Shown here: positions 26,727-35,253 of the stretch, one piece after another
How the letters are laid out: each line of letters begins with the position of its first letter
Numbering within the stretch: the stretch's first letter is position 1
Source: Xenorhabdus griffiniae
Lineage (GTDB): Bacteria; Pseudomonadota; Gammaproteobacteria; Enterobacterales; Enterobacteriaceae
DNA: 64,000 bases
Assembly (NCBI RefSeq): GCF_037265215.1
Contig: NZ_CP147737.1
Span: forward strand, 1,582,001 to 1,646,000
Direction: 5' to 3'
The notes under the pieces: generated by a model
Seen by the model: the letters and a program-made list of their open reading frames with translations, nothing else
Told to the model about the DNA's origin: nothing
Database searches by the model: none
Position numbers and translations under genes: made by a program

Positions 26727-26773
26727 ACATGGATCTTCCTCTTCGGTATTAAAACCTTAAGGAAAATCCATGT
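26727..26773. terminator. Inverted repeat between convergent genes
   Basis: ACATGGATCTTCCT and AGGAAAATCCATGT pair in 13 of 14 positions around a 19-nt loop. It lies between the rightward IMPase-like gene and the leftward oxidoreductase gene, where a bidirectional terminator is expected. Confidence 0.45.
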
Positions 26774-26791
26774 CAGACGAACGGGTTAAAA

Positions 26792-28330
26792 TTATGTGCT
26801 GATTTCTAGCTCTTTTTCATGGTTGTCAACAGCAGATGGGGCCTGAATATCGATGCGTAACATATTCTTAATCACCTTGGTTGCAATATTCGCTACCACG
26901 ACGAGGGCATTAGGCACCCATAACCGCTTGTGCGCAGGCGTTCCGACAAACCAAATGCTTTCCTTTTCCTTAAGGTCAGGGTGGATGGCGACCATTTCTG
27001 GCGAGATTGATATGGCGCGCTCTGAATGCTGGCCGTGAGTGTCAATCTCAAGTTTCCCATCCTCGTTAATGACAAAGTCAGGTTGGTGATAACCAACGGC
27101 AGCGACAACAGCATCAAACGGTTGATAATCCTGCCCTAAGTTGACTAACCAGGTATTAGCCTCTCCTTCCTCTATAACAACATTTAGAATTTCTCCTTGC
27201 TGGATGATCAGAGAATCCTCATCCATATAATGCAGGAGCTTGCGTGCATTGGGCAAAGCTATGGCAGTGATATATCGATGAAGCATTTTTTCGACGTTGG
27301 GATGAAATGAACCGTCGAAATAGGTTTTATCATTTAAATGCACTTCATTAATGACATCCATGAAATTGACTATCATGTCTTGCCATTGACTCTTTCCTTG
27401 CTCGGCAATAGCTATTTCTTCACGCAGACGTTCACGATAACTATTGGCATTAGAAAACTGTTCTCGCCAGGGTATCTTGGTGTATTTGTTGAGTGCGCGA
27501 TAGAAATATTTTAGATATGCACGTTTCAATGAATCAGGAAAAAAATGGTTCGATTGATTTCCCTTACGGGTCATTATCGACATTATGTTTTCATGCTCAA
27601 AGAAGGCTCCAGGGCTTCGTATAAACCGCGAACGCACAGCGGGAATATCTCCTGATGGCGATGTCATGGTGACACGATGGCCTTCACGGCAGAGAAGAAT
27701 CGCCGCATCGATGGCTGAAAGTTTACTGCCGATAACCAATACCCGCGATTGCGAGGGTATTCTGGCTAACATATCCTGCTCTGGATAGGGACAGTGAATA
27801 AAAGTTGGATGAGCCAAGTGGGGTTTCAACACTTCAGGGAGTCGAGAAGCGCCGAAGCCTGTACAAAAAATGACATCAGTTACTTCCAGCGATTGAGGTG
27901 TCAAGGTATCACCGTACCAGAGCGTATAATACCGATGTGAATTGATTTTTAACCCCTTAAATACATAGGGTATATGGAAAACATCGATTCCGATCTTGAG
28001 AGCGATAGTGTTAAATTCCAGAAACTTTTCATTCAGATAATTTCCTACCCATTGGCGCGGTACGAAAGATTCCGGTGTAACGGTATGCCCACGTTTATGC
28101 AGATAATCCAGAAAATCCAGAGGGTTATCTGCCACGACGGACATGGTATCAACTGAGGTATTGCAGAGGATATCACCATCTAGATTGAAAAAGGCCATAC
28201 CGGGGCCAACAGCCCCAGGCGCAATAATATAAATGGTTTGTGCCACACGATGTTGCACTGCTGCGATGAATGTTGCCACGCCCGCAGCCCCGCCTCCGAC
28301 AATCGCAAGACTTCTTTTTTGAAAAGACAT
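26792..28330 (-). CDS. FAD/NAD(P)-binding oxidoreductase
   Basis: About 512 residues from the third of three consecutive ATGs (28330), best spaced from the AGGAA upstream. An N-terminal Rossmann fold for FAD (LAIVGGGAAGVATFIAA) is followed by GPGMAFFNLDGDILCNTSVD, a pattern of the FAD-NAD(P)-binding family (HI0933-like/PF13454 type as I recall). A second dinucleotide site is visible mid-protein (RVLVIGSKLSAIDAAILLCREGH). The family includes flavin monooxygenases and oxidoreductases of secondary metabolism, but the substrate is unknown. It is 69 bp downstream of the O-methyltransferase gene on the same strand and probably co-transcribed with it. Confidence 0.75.
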   Translation of the reverse strand: MSFQKRSLAIVGGGAAGVATFIAAVQHRVAQTIYIIAPGAVGPGMAFFNLDGDILCNTSVDTMSVVADNPLDFLDYLHKRGHTVTPESFVPRQWVGNYLNEKFLEFNTIALKIGIDVFHIPYVFKGLKINSHRYYTLWYGDTLTPQSLEVTDVIFCTGFGASRLPEVLKPHLAHPTFIHCPYPEQDMLARIPSQSRVLVIGSKLSAIDAAILLCREGHRVTMTSPSGDIPAVRSRFIRSPGAFFEHENIMSIMTRKGNQSNHFFPDSLKRAYLKYFYRALNKYTKIPWREQFSNANSYRERLREEIAIAEQGKSQWQDMIVNFMDVINEVHLNDKTYFDGSFHPNVEKMLHRYITAIALPNARKLLHYMDEDSLIIQQGEILNVVIEEGEANTWLVNLGQDYQPFDAVVAAVGYHQPDFVINEDGKLEIDTHGQHSERAISISPEMVAIHPDLKEKESIWFVGTPAHKRLWVPNALVVVANIATKVIKNMLRIDIQAPSAVDNHEKELEIST

Positions 28331-28399
28331 CATCATTTCCTATATTTTAAATATATTGAAATTAAGGACGTTTTATTCGGCTGACTTAAGCAAAGGCTT

Positions 28400-29431
28400 T
28401 CATCCTGCAATGGCTTCGACAATCGAAATATAACAACCTGTATCAATAACGCGATTGAGTTTCAAATCTGCGTTAGCCAGCAATTGTCGTAGCTCATCTT
28501 CTGTGCGTTCGCGTCCCCCTTCGTAGATCCCCATGCAGAGGAGATCCATTTCCTTACCTGAGTGCGAAACGTTGCCATTAGGGATGACCGGATCCATGAT
28601 TAGCACTCGGCCGTCAGGGGACATCGCTTGTCGGCAGTTACGTAGGATGCGTATACATTGCTCATCAGGCCAGTCGTGCATAATGTACTTGAGCAGATAG
28701 ATATCGCCCTGTGGACATGACTCGAAAAAGTCGCCAGAAGTAATCTCCCAACGTGTATCGTCACCTAACGCGTCAAGTTGATGTCTGGCCAGTACGTGTG
28801 GTTGGTCGAAAAGGATCCCTCGCAGAGTGGTATTAGCCTGTAATACGCTTAATAACAGGCCACCAAATCCACCAGCGATATCGACAACGGTCGCATTTTT
28901 CGGAAAGTCATAACTGTTCACGAGAAACAGATTTTCCACTTTAGACATTGAAGACATGCCGGCGTGAAAATCATCAGCCGGTGTGTCCTTCTGCGCCCAA
29001 TAATCAAAGAAAGGAAGTCCGTAGAGGTGTTTGAAGGCGGGATTGCCGCGGACACTTTCGACAATCTCACCAAGAGGTTGCCAAAATGTCCTGTCAGTCA
29101 GCATCAGTACTGCAGCTCGGAGGGAGTGGTGTGTGTCTTTGCGCAGGAACTCTGCGGCTGGTGTGAGTGAAAACCGATTTTCTTCGGTTTCACGAAAGAT
29201 ATTCCGTGTGGCGAGCAACCGCAGAACTCGGTGTAGTTGTTGCTCCTGGGCGCCGACAGTTTTGGCAAGTTCATTCACTGTTTTTGGCCCATCGCTCAAA
29301 TGATCGGCTACACCCAGAACTGCGGCAGCACGAAGCGCCGCTTGATAAGAATACCCCATTGTTTGATTAAGTAAATGTAACGCTGCTGATGTGTAGTTAG
29401 AAATTGCTGTGTTATTATTTAAAATGTTCAT
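28400..29431 (-). CDS. SAM-dependent O-methyltransferase (COMT/PhzM-like, Methyltransf_2)
   Basis: 343 residues from the ATG at 29431 (MNILNNNTAIS), which has GAGAA upstream. A longer frame to 29521 runs into a family B repeat and is not a credible start. Order: an N-terminal winged-helix dimerisation domain (YQAALRAAAVLGVADHLSDG, then TVNELAKTVGAQEQQLHRVL), and a C-terminal Rossmann domain with the SAM site VVDIAGGFGG and the LLKYIMHDWPDEQ block, whose His is the usual catalytic base. Such enzymes methylate hydroxyls of small aromatic or polyketide-like molecules. Followed by the oxidoreductase gene on the same strand. The substrate is unknown. Confidence 0.85.
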   Translation of the reverse strand: MNILNNNTAISNYTSAALHLLNQTMGYSYQAALRAAAVLGVADHLSDGPKTVNELAKTVGAQEQQLHRVLRLLATRNIFRETEENRFSLTPAAEFLRKDTHHSLRAAVLMLTDRTFWQPLGEIVESVRGNPAFKHLYGLPFFDYWAQKDTPADDFHAGMSSMSKVENLFLVNSYDFPKNATVVDIAGGFGGLLLSVLQANTTLRGILFDQPHVLARHQLDALGDDTRWEITSGDFFESCPQGDIYLLKYIMHDWPDEQCIRILRNCRQAMSPDGRVLIMDPVIPNGNVSHSGKEMDLLCMGIYEGGRERTEDELRQLLANADLKLNRVIDTGCYISIVEAIAG

Positions 29432-29457
29432 ATGATTCTCATTTATTATGTAATTAT

Positions 29458-29553
29458 TAAATAGCGTTTCAAAATGATAGGAGTACTCCTTACCCCCGCA
29501 CGGGGTAAGGAACTCCAACATCTGATACTCTCAGTATTATGAAAACCTATTTA
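29458..29553 (+). repeat. Family B palindromic repeat, copy 2
   Basis: Matches copy 1 (23108-23208) closely outside the centre: AAATAGCGTTTCAAAATGAT at the left and ATTATGAAAACCTATTTA at the right, with a shorter central palindrome (TTACCCCCGCACGGGGTAAG). It lies 27 bp upstream of the O-methyltransferase start, in its promoter region. Confidence 0.78.
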
Positions 29554-29928
29554 AAATAAAAAATTAAAGAAATATAAGTTTACTTATTATTTCAAGCATA
29601 TTATTAACCAGAGAATTGTTTATTTTTCAATCACAAAAAAGCTTATACGAAAGGATATTGTTATAATGATTTTTATTAATAAGAATAATGAGTAAGGTTG
29701 TTTTTACGAGGAGGTTATGTTGTGTTTATAATGAGAGTTTTTGAGGGATATATACGCATTAAACTTCAAGTTTCCGCTTGAAAATCAATGTGATTGTTTA
29801 TTATCTCCCCGCTACGCGAGGAGATATAAGACGCATATTGAAAGGCGATTGGTATAGTTATTAAATAATACAATAGAAAAATACAACAGGGTATAATCAC
29901 CTCCCTAAAATAGAGGGGGATTATTTTG
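29554..29928. other. Gene-free spacer
   Basis: An AT-rich stretch without a credible gene between the O-methyltransferase promoter side and the end of the leftward class I methyltransferase. It holds family A copy 4 (29751-29856). I see nothing else I can support. Confidence 0.5.
29751..29856 (-). repeat. Family A palindromic repeat, copy 4
   Basis: Starts TATACGCATTAAACTTCAAG and ends GATTGGTATA, with the centre ATCTCCCCGCTACGCGAGGA. It belongs to the same subfamily as copy 3 (shared AATCAATGTGATTGTTTAT). Confidence 0.8.
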
Positions 29929-30663
29929 TTATAATTGACAAACAAAAGCTGCATCAATGCAATTTCTTTGGAAATCATCCCAAAAACCTGGGGGATAACT
30001 TTCAATGTCACTTTCCAATAGCATGGGTTTATGCCACTCGAATTTTAATCCTGCCTTAGTGATGGCGTTTTTATATTGATCATGGCTCCAACGATGCATA
30101 GTAAAAGGGCTGGGTGGGGTAGTAAGAAATTCAGCCCTCACAAGAGTTGTATCTTTCACAGGCTCTTCACTTAAAACCTTTATGCAATAATTTTCATAGT
30201 TCCCTTTTTCTAAACGATAATCGGGGTCAAATGTATAAGCAATGAGTTTACCGGAAGGTTTAAGATGATCCGCAATGACACGAAACATACTTTCAAGTTG
30301 TTCAAGTGATTCCGCATGGCAAAATAACCAGGCGGCAACGATCAGGTCAAATTTGCCAAATGACTCCATTTTGCTGACATCCCTGATATGATATTCTATA
30401 TCATCGCCATATTGTTGCGATTTGTTTTTAGCAATTTCTATCATCTTATCTGATATATCAACACCAATTACTTTTGAAGCGCCATGGTTTCTGAATTCCC
30501 GACTAAATAAGCCATATCCACATCCTAAATCTAATACCGATTTTCCTTTTACATCCCCTGCCAGATTGAGGAGGGTACGAGCTACTATTTTTATTTGAGG
30601 GCTAGAGTCTGAAAAATCTTCGTAGAGATGAGCAATAGGATTATATAAGATGTTATCTTTCAT
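29929..30663 (-). CDS. Class I SAM-dependent methyltransferase
   Basis: A 244-residue Rossmann methyltransferase. Motif I is SVLDLGCGYGLFSREFRNHG, the acidic end of strand 2 is VIGVDISDKMIEIAK, and motif IV is DLIVAAWLFCHAESLE. The N-terminus (YNPIAHLYEDFSDS) and the C-terminal WSHDQYKNAITKAGLKFEWH resemble small-molecule methyltransferases, including those annotated as toxoflavin-synthase-like. No substrate can be assigned. It is separated from the O-methyltransferase by about 0.5 kb with two repeats, so it probably has its own promoter. Confidence 0.8.
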   Translation of the reverse strand: MKDNILYNPIAHLYEDFSDSSPQIKIVARTLLNLAGDVKGKSVLDLGCGYGLFSREFRNHGASKVIGVDISDKMIEIAKNKSQQYGDDIEYHIRDVSKMESFGKFDLIVAAWLFCHAESLEQLESMFRVIADHLKPSGKLIAYTFDPDYRLEKGNYENYCIKVLSEEPVKDTTLVRAEFLTTPPSPFTMHRWSHDQYKNAITKAGLKFEWHKPMLLESDIESYPPGFWDDFQRNCIDAAFVCQL

Positions 30664-30816
30664 AATGATGTCCTTAATTAAAATTAAGATATTTTATTTT
30701 TTTGTAGAATACATTATTTAATATTGGTGTAATAATGACTGACTGTTTCCTTTGTTGTATATTAAGGCGCCAGTAATGAATTGGATATAATTATTTTTAT
30801 ATTGACTCTTTTTTTT

Positions 30817-30842
30817 ATCAACCCATCGGAATATGGGTTGAT
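30817..30842. terminator. 10-bp stem-loop at the ybfF 3' end
   Basis: ATCAACCCAT / ATGGGTTGAT with a 6-nt loop, 9 bp beyond the ybfF stop codon. On the ybfF strand the stem is followed by A residues rather than T, so it is not a classic terminator. Confidence 0.35.
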
Positions 30843-30850
30843 ATTGGTCA

Positions 30851-31630
30851 TTATTTTGTACCTAAAAAGCGATGAATGGCTCGGAGTACAGCTTCAGGCT
30901 TTTCTGCATGTACCCAATGCCCACAACCGGCCACAACCCATGCGGTTGCTTGTGGGAATTGGCTGATAATCTCTTCTCGGTATTCTTCATTAATATAATC
31001 TGAATTTCCACCACGGATAAATAGGGCGGGATTATGCCATGCAGGAATAGTTTCCCAACCGATAATCTTTTCATACTCTTTTTGTAAAACGGGAAGATTG
31101 AATTTCCATTCCCCTTGATGGAATGATTTCAGTAAAAACGGAATAACACCTTCTTCCTGAATATCCTGGCGCATAATATCTGCCGCTGCTTGTCGGGTTT
31201 GTACACCGGCGGCTACGACTTTGTTCAGTGCGGTGAAAATGCTGTCATGACGGCGAACCAGATAAGCGACAGGAGCCATATCAATCACCACGATTTTTTC
31301 AATCCGCTCTGGCGCAATAGCCGTCATGCTCATGGCGATTTTGCCACCCATGGAATGCCCTATAATAATAGCCTTGGACACGGTTAGCTCATCAAGCAGT
31401 GCCAGGACATCCTGTGCCATATCGCGATAATCCATATTTTCCATACGTGGTGAAATACCGTGGTTACGTACATCAATTTGAATCACCGGATAATGTTGCT
31501 GTAGCTCCCGCCCCAATACTCCCAAATTGTTTAAATCGCCAAAAAGCCCATGAATCAAGACAATGGGCGTTGAAGATTGCAGGTTTTCTACAGTGTGAAG
31601 ATGATAATTTAATTGACAATTTGTCTTCAT
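30851..31630 (-). CDS. ybfF: YbfF, alpha/beta-hydrolase esterase
   Basis: About 259 residues from the ATG at 31630 (MKTNCQLNYHLH), chosen because it aligns with the E. coli start and has an AGG upstream; the frame extends 11 codons further without support. Esterase motifs: IVLIHGLFGDLNNLGVL (oxyanion region), VRNHGISPR, the nucleophile elbow GHSMGGK, and AGCGHWVHAEKPEAVLRAI with the catalytic His. YbfF is a broad acyl-ester hydrolase with activity on acyl-CoA esters in E. coli. It is divergent from seqA as in E. coli, but its usual neighbour ybfE lies 30.5 kb away across the island. Confidence 0.93.
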   Translation of the reverse strand: MKTNCQLNYHLHTVENLQSSTPIVLIHGLFGDLNNLGVLGRELQQHYPVIQIDVRNHGISPRMENMDYRDMAQDVLALLDELTVSKAIIIGHSMGGKIAMSMTAIAPERIEKIVVIDMAPVAYLVRRHDSIFTALNKVVAAGVQTRQAAADIMRQDIQEEGVIPFLLKSFHQGEWKFNLPVLQKEYEKIIGWETIPAWHNPALFIRGGNSDYINEEYREEIISQFPQATAWVVAGCGHWVHAEKPEAVLRAIHRFLGTK

Positions 31631-31654
31631 GATTTGCCTGAATTTAATACCATT

Positions 31655-31759
31655 TATACGCATTAAACTTCAAGTTGCCATTTACAATACGCGATGAAAC
31701 CTGATTTCTTCCCGTGAACTGAGGAGAAATCACACGCATCTTGAAGTTAGATTGGTATA
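31655..31759 (-). repeat. Family A palindromic repeat, copy 5
   Basis: Starts TATACGCATTAAACTTCAAG and ends CTTGAAGTTAGATTGGTATA, with a degenerate central palindrome. It occupies the ybfF-seqA divergent region, 25 bp upstream of ybfF. The rest of 31760-31992 is AT-rich promoter DNA of seqA. Confidence 0.8.
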
Positions 31760-31992
31760 TACCATGTTTAATATTGAGATGCTTAATATCATGACACGTG
31801 AGCTTTGACAAACTCAATGGGATGAAATAGTTGTAACTAATTGATTTATTTTAAAGGAAAGTGACTTTCCTAAAGATTCTCTATTTTAAAAAGAATCACT
31901 TTAAGTTATTGAAAGTTTAATTGTTTTGTTTTGTGGCATTATATCTTATAATCCCAAGATAATTTTTTCATTAAGAACAGTACTGGATAGAA

Positions 31993-32526
31993 ATGAAAAC
32001 GATAGAAGTTGATGAAGAACTTTACCGCTTTATTGCAAGCCAAACTCTGCATATCGGTGAAAGTGCATCTGATATTTTACGGCGCATATTGAAGTTAGAC
32101 GCCGGGCAGCCAGTACAAATTACAGAGCCTGCCAACGACCCTGCACCCGTTGTTAAAACTCCAGTTACTCATTCCCGTGATGCTGTTCGCGTTATTCGTG
32201 AATTATTGCTTTCGGATGAGTACGCTGAAAAGAAAAAATCAGTTGAACGCTTTATGTTGGTCCTGTCTACCCTGTATAGCTTGAACAGCGAGGGTTTTTC
32301 CAAAGCAACAGAAACGATGCATGGCCGTACTCGTACCTATTTCGCCGGTGATGAGCACACGTTATTGGCGAGTGGTAAGCAAACGAAGCCACGCCATGTT
32401 CCTGGTACGCCTTTTTGGGTGATCACCAATACCAACACTGACCGTAAACGCAGCATGATCGAACATATCATGCAGGATATGAAGTTTCCGGCAAATTTGA
32501 TTGAAAAAGTGTGTGGTACTATTTAA
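31993..32526 (+). CDS. seqA: SeqA, negative regulator of replication initiation
   Basis: A 177-residue SeqA. The N-terminal multimerisation domain reads MKTIEVDEELYRFIASQTLH, then GESASDILRRIL; a flexible linker (about 40-70) is followed by the C-terminal domain that binds hemimethylated GATC pairs (SKATETMHGRTRTYFAGDEH and TPFWVITNTNTDRKRSMIEH). SeqA sequesters oriC and organises newly replicated DNA. It is followed by pgm after 81 bp, the conserved seqA-pgm arrangement. Confidence 0.97.
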   Translation: MKTIEVDEELYRFIASQTLHIGESASDILRRILKLDAGQPVQITEPANDPAPVVKTPVTHSRDAVRVIRELLLSDEYAEKKKSVERFMLVLSTLYSLNSEGFSKATETMHGRTRTYFAGDEHTLLASGKQTKPRHVPGTPFWVITNTNTDRKRSMIEHIMQDMKFPANLIEKVCGTI

Positions 32527-32607
32527 TTCTACTACTAATACAATTGATTAGCTTATTAGTACCGCGCTGGCGATAATCCAGTGCGGTCTCCCAGGAGAAA
32601 TAATAAA

Positions 32608-34248
32608 GTGGCCATTCATCCAAGAGCAGGGCAGCTCGCTCAGCAGCATGATTTAATCAATATTGCTCAACTCACTTCACAGTATTACACCTTACAACCC
32701 CATCCTGAAAATCCAGCCCATAAGGTTAAATTTGGTACTTCCGGCCATCGTGGCAGTTCTGGACGCAATAGCTTTAACGAAACACATATTCTGGCTATTT
32801 CTCAAGCCATTGTGGAAGTGCGTTCGCAACATGGGATTACTGGGCCATGTTATGTGGGTAAAGATACTCATGCGCTTTCAGAAGCGGCATTTATCTCCGT
32901 ATTGGAAGTGTTAACGGCGAACGGAGTGGATGTCATTGTGCAGGAAAATAATGGGTTTACACCGACTCCTGCTATTTCTCATGCCATCTTATGTCATAAC
33001 CGTCAGGGAAAAAGTTTGGCTGATGGTATCGTGATCACGCCATCCCATAACCCACCAGAAGACGGTGGTATTAAATATAATCCACCTAACGGCGGGCCAG
33101 CCGATACCGATTTGACGGCAATCATTGAACAGCGTGCAAATGAATTACTGGCTTCTGGTCTTAATGGGATCAAGCGCCTGCCTTATGAACAGGCATTAAA
33201 AAGTGAATACCTGCATCCCCAAGATTTGATCGATCCTTATGTCACTACACTGGGTGAAGTGGTGGATATGACAGCGATCCAGCAGGCAGGCCTAAAGATT
33301 GGCATTGACCCACTGGGTGGCTCAGGGATTGCCTATTGGCAGCGGATTGGGGAATATTACAATCTCGATCTGACATTGGTTAATGATAAGGTCGATCAGA
33401 CATTTCGTTTTATGACACTGGATCATGATGGTGTGATCCGTATGGATTGTTCATCCCGTTGGGCAATGGCAGGGTTGCTGGAGCTGCGTGGTAAATTTGA
33501 TTTAGCCTTTGCCAATGACCCTGACTATGACCGTCATGGGATTATTACGCCGGCGGGTTTGATGAATCCTAACCATTATCTGGCAACAGCTGTCGATTAC
33601 CTATTCCGCCACCGCCCACAATGGCCGCAAAATATCGCGGTGGGTAAGACTCTGGTTTCCAGCGCCATGATTGATCGTGTTGTAACTGATCTGGGGCGTG
33701 AATTAGTGGAAGTTCCCGTCGGTTTTAAATGGTTTGTGGATGGACTTTATAAAGGCGAATTAGGCTTTGGTGGAGAAGAAAGTGCTGGGGCATCTTTCCT
33801 GCGCTTTGATGGCACGCCATGGTCAACCGATAAAGATGGTATCATTCTGTGCTTGTTGGCGGCTGAGATGACGGCAATTACCGGTGAGAACCCACAGCAA
33901 CGCTACGACAAACTAGCTGCTAAATTTGGTACACCAAGTTATAGCCGTATTCAGGCTCCGGCGACGCATCAGCAAAAGGCATTATTGGCCAAACTATCAC
34001 CGGAAATGGTTAAGGCCGATATATTGGCAGGTGATCCGATTACCGCCCGTTTAACCACCGCATCGGGGAATGGCGCTTCCATTGGTGGCTTGAAAGTGAT
34101 GAGTGATAATGGTTGGTTTGCCGCCCGTCCTTCTGGTACGGAAGAAGCCTATAAAATCTATTGCGAAAGCTTCCTTGGTGCGGAGCATCGTGAAAAAATT
34201 GAACAAGAGGCTCAGGACATCGTCAATCAGGTATTTGCTGCAGGTTAA
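32608..34248 (+). CDS. pgm: Phosphoglucomutase (alpha-D-glucose)
   Basis: 546 residues from the GTG at 32608 (VAIHPRAGQ), which has AGGAGA 9 nt upstream and reproduces the length and start of E. coli Pgm. It interconverts glucose 1- and 6-phosphate, linking glycogen and surface sugars to glycolysis. Motifs: [10 protein letters not shown], the phosphoserine loop [13 protein letters not shown], the metal loop [11 protein letters not shown], the sugar loop [13 protein letters not shown], and the phosphate-binding [14 protein letters not shown]. Downstream of seqA. A pullulanase gene about 1 kb further makes a small carbohydrate neighbourhood. Confidence 0.97.
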   Translation: MAIHPRAGQLAQQHDLINIAQLTSQYYTLQPHPENPAHKVKFGTSGHRGSSGRNSFNETHILAISQAIVEVRSQHGITGPCYVGKDTHALSEAAFISVLEVLTANGVDVIVQENNGFTPTPAISHAILCHNRQGKSLADGIVITPSHNPPEDGGIKYNPPNGGPADTDLTAIIEQRANELLASGLNGIKRLPYEQALKSEYLHPQDLIDPYVTTLGEVVDMTAIQQAGLKIGIDPLGGSGIAYWQRIGEYYNLDLTLVNDKVDQTFRFMTLDHDGVIRMDCSSRWAMAGLLELRGKFDLAFANDPDYDRHGIITPAGLMNPNHYLATAVDYLFRHRPQWPQNIAVGKTLVSSAMIDRVVTDLGRELVEVPVGFKWFVDGLYKGELGFGGEESAGASFLRFDGTPWSTDKDGIILCLLAAEMTAITGENPQQRYDKLAAKFGTPSYSRIQAPATHQQKALLAKLSPEMVKADILAGDPITARLTTASGNGASIGGLKVMSDNGWFAARPSGTEEAYKIYCESFLGAEHREKIEQEAQDIVNQVFAAG

Positions 34249-34254
34249 AAATAC

Positions 34255-34278
34255 AAGCCGTAGCGATTGCTGCGGCTT
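34255..34278. terminator. Terminator between pgm and the convergent EamA gene
   Basis: AAGCCGTAGC / GCTGCGGCTT with a GATT loop forms a 10-bp stem with one G-T wobble, 7 nt after the pgm stop, followed by CTTTGTGTTT. It lies 8 bp from the end of the convergent gene and may serve both. Confidence 0.8.
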
Positions 34279-34286
34279 CTTTGTGT

Positions 34287-34715
34287 TTATCCTAAAGCAA
34301 CCATCAAAGCACCCAGGGTAATCAGCACGATACCACCACAAGTCACCAGAGAAATTTTCTCGCCAAATAGAATTACCGCCAGAATGACTGCAAATACCAC
34401 GCTCAATTTATCGACAGGAGCAACTTGGGAAACGTTGCCATGTTTGATCGCCAGAAAATAGAATAGCCAGGAGAGTGCTCCGGCAATACCACTTAATAGG
34501 ATAAACAGAAGTGCTTTGCGATTAGCGAGAATTTCGCTGATAAGATTCAATTTCCCCTGCACAATGACAACGCCTGTCAAAAACAGTGCCATAATAACAG
34601 CACGAATGGCAGTTGCCGTATTAGCATCTAAATTTTGCAACCCAATTTTTCCAAAGATAGCGACCAGCGCAGCCGTTAGCGCAGAGAGTAGGGCATAAAT
34701 CAGCCATGTACTCAT
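34287..34715 (-). CDS. Single-repeat EamA/DMT-family transporter
   Basis: About 142 residues from the ATG at 34715. Four to five hydrophobic segments (LIYALLSALTAALVAIFGKI, IRAVIMALFLTGVVIV, LLFILLSGIAGALSWLFYFL, VVFAVILAVILFGE and a final LVTCGGIVLITLGALMVALG) match one EamA repeat. Members of this half-size class are thought to dimerise in the inner membrane. The conserved AIxxG and LxxxEK signatures of the family are visible. The substrate is unknown. Confidence 0.85.
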   Translation of the reverse strand: MSTWLIYALLSALTAALVAIFGKIGLQNLDANTATAIRAVIMALFLTGVVIVQGKLNLISEILANRKALLFILLSGIAGALSWLFYFLAIKHGNVSQVAPVDKLSVVFAVILAVILFGEKISLVTCGGIVLITLGALMVALG

Positions 34716-35253
34716 ATTCAATTAACCTTGTGTTTGATATTAGCGTGTGGTATCAGAGGAATGCATCATAGGCTAATTTTGTTGTTCTGAATATGCATAA
34801 TACCACTAAAATGCCAAAAATATTTATGCACTATACTCATCTCACTTCAAGATGCATATTGTTACCTTATAATGAGCAACTTGAAAGGTAATGTTTATAT
34901 ACCAATCTAACTTCAAAATGCGTGTGATTTTTCCCCGCGAAGCGGGGAGAAATCAGGTTTCATATCGTGTTGTAAATTGCAACTTGAAGTTTAATGAGTA
35001 TATACCAATTGTCTTACAATATACGTCTTATTATCTTGAAGTTAGATTGGTATATATTTTTCAAATTGCCACAACTTTTAATCATGTGAAAGTACAATTG
35101 ATGAATATCACAGAGGGTAACTCATCCTTTATCCTACTCCTGATATTTATTAATAAAGGATGAGGTGAGTTTATCTAATACAATGTTTAATCATTATTTT
35201 CATTTTTATTAAAAATAGCGTTGATGTGATCTTTCTATTAAAAAGGTTTTGCT
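34716..35253. other. Gene-free spacer upstream of pulA
   Basis: Holds the composite family A repeat block (34898-35053) and AT-rich DNA that must include the pulA promoter. An open frame at 34891-35163 is made of repeat sequence and is not a gene. Confidence 0.55.
34898..35053 (+). repeat. Family A palindromic repeat, copy 6 plus partial copy
   Basis: A complete copy (34898-35003; centre TCCCCGCGAAGCGGGGAGAA) is followed, sharing the TATA end, by a short derivative (to 35053) lacking the central palindrome and ending TTGAAGTTAGATTGGTATA. A further fragment with CTTCAAGATGCATATTG lies just upstream at about 34849. The block suggests nested insertion or internal deletion. Confidence 0.75.

Noticed and set aside
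28400..29521. Longer O-methyltransferase start at 29521
   Set aside because: The extra 30 codons come from a family B repeat; the ATG at 29431 gives the family-typical start.
301..31000. Prophage or integrative element origin of the island
   Set aside because: No integrase, tRNA, att repeats or phage structural genes are visible inside or at the edges.
34891..35163. 90-codon frame upstream of pulA
   Set aside because: It is read-through of family A repeat sequence.
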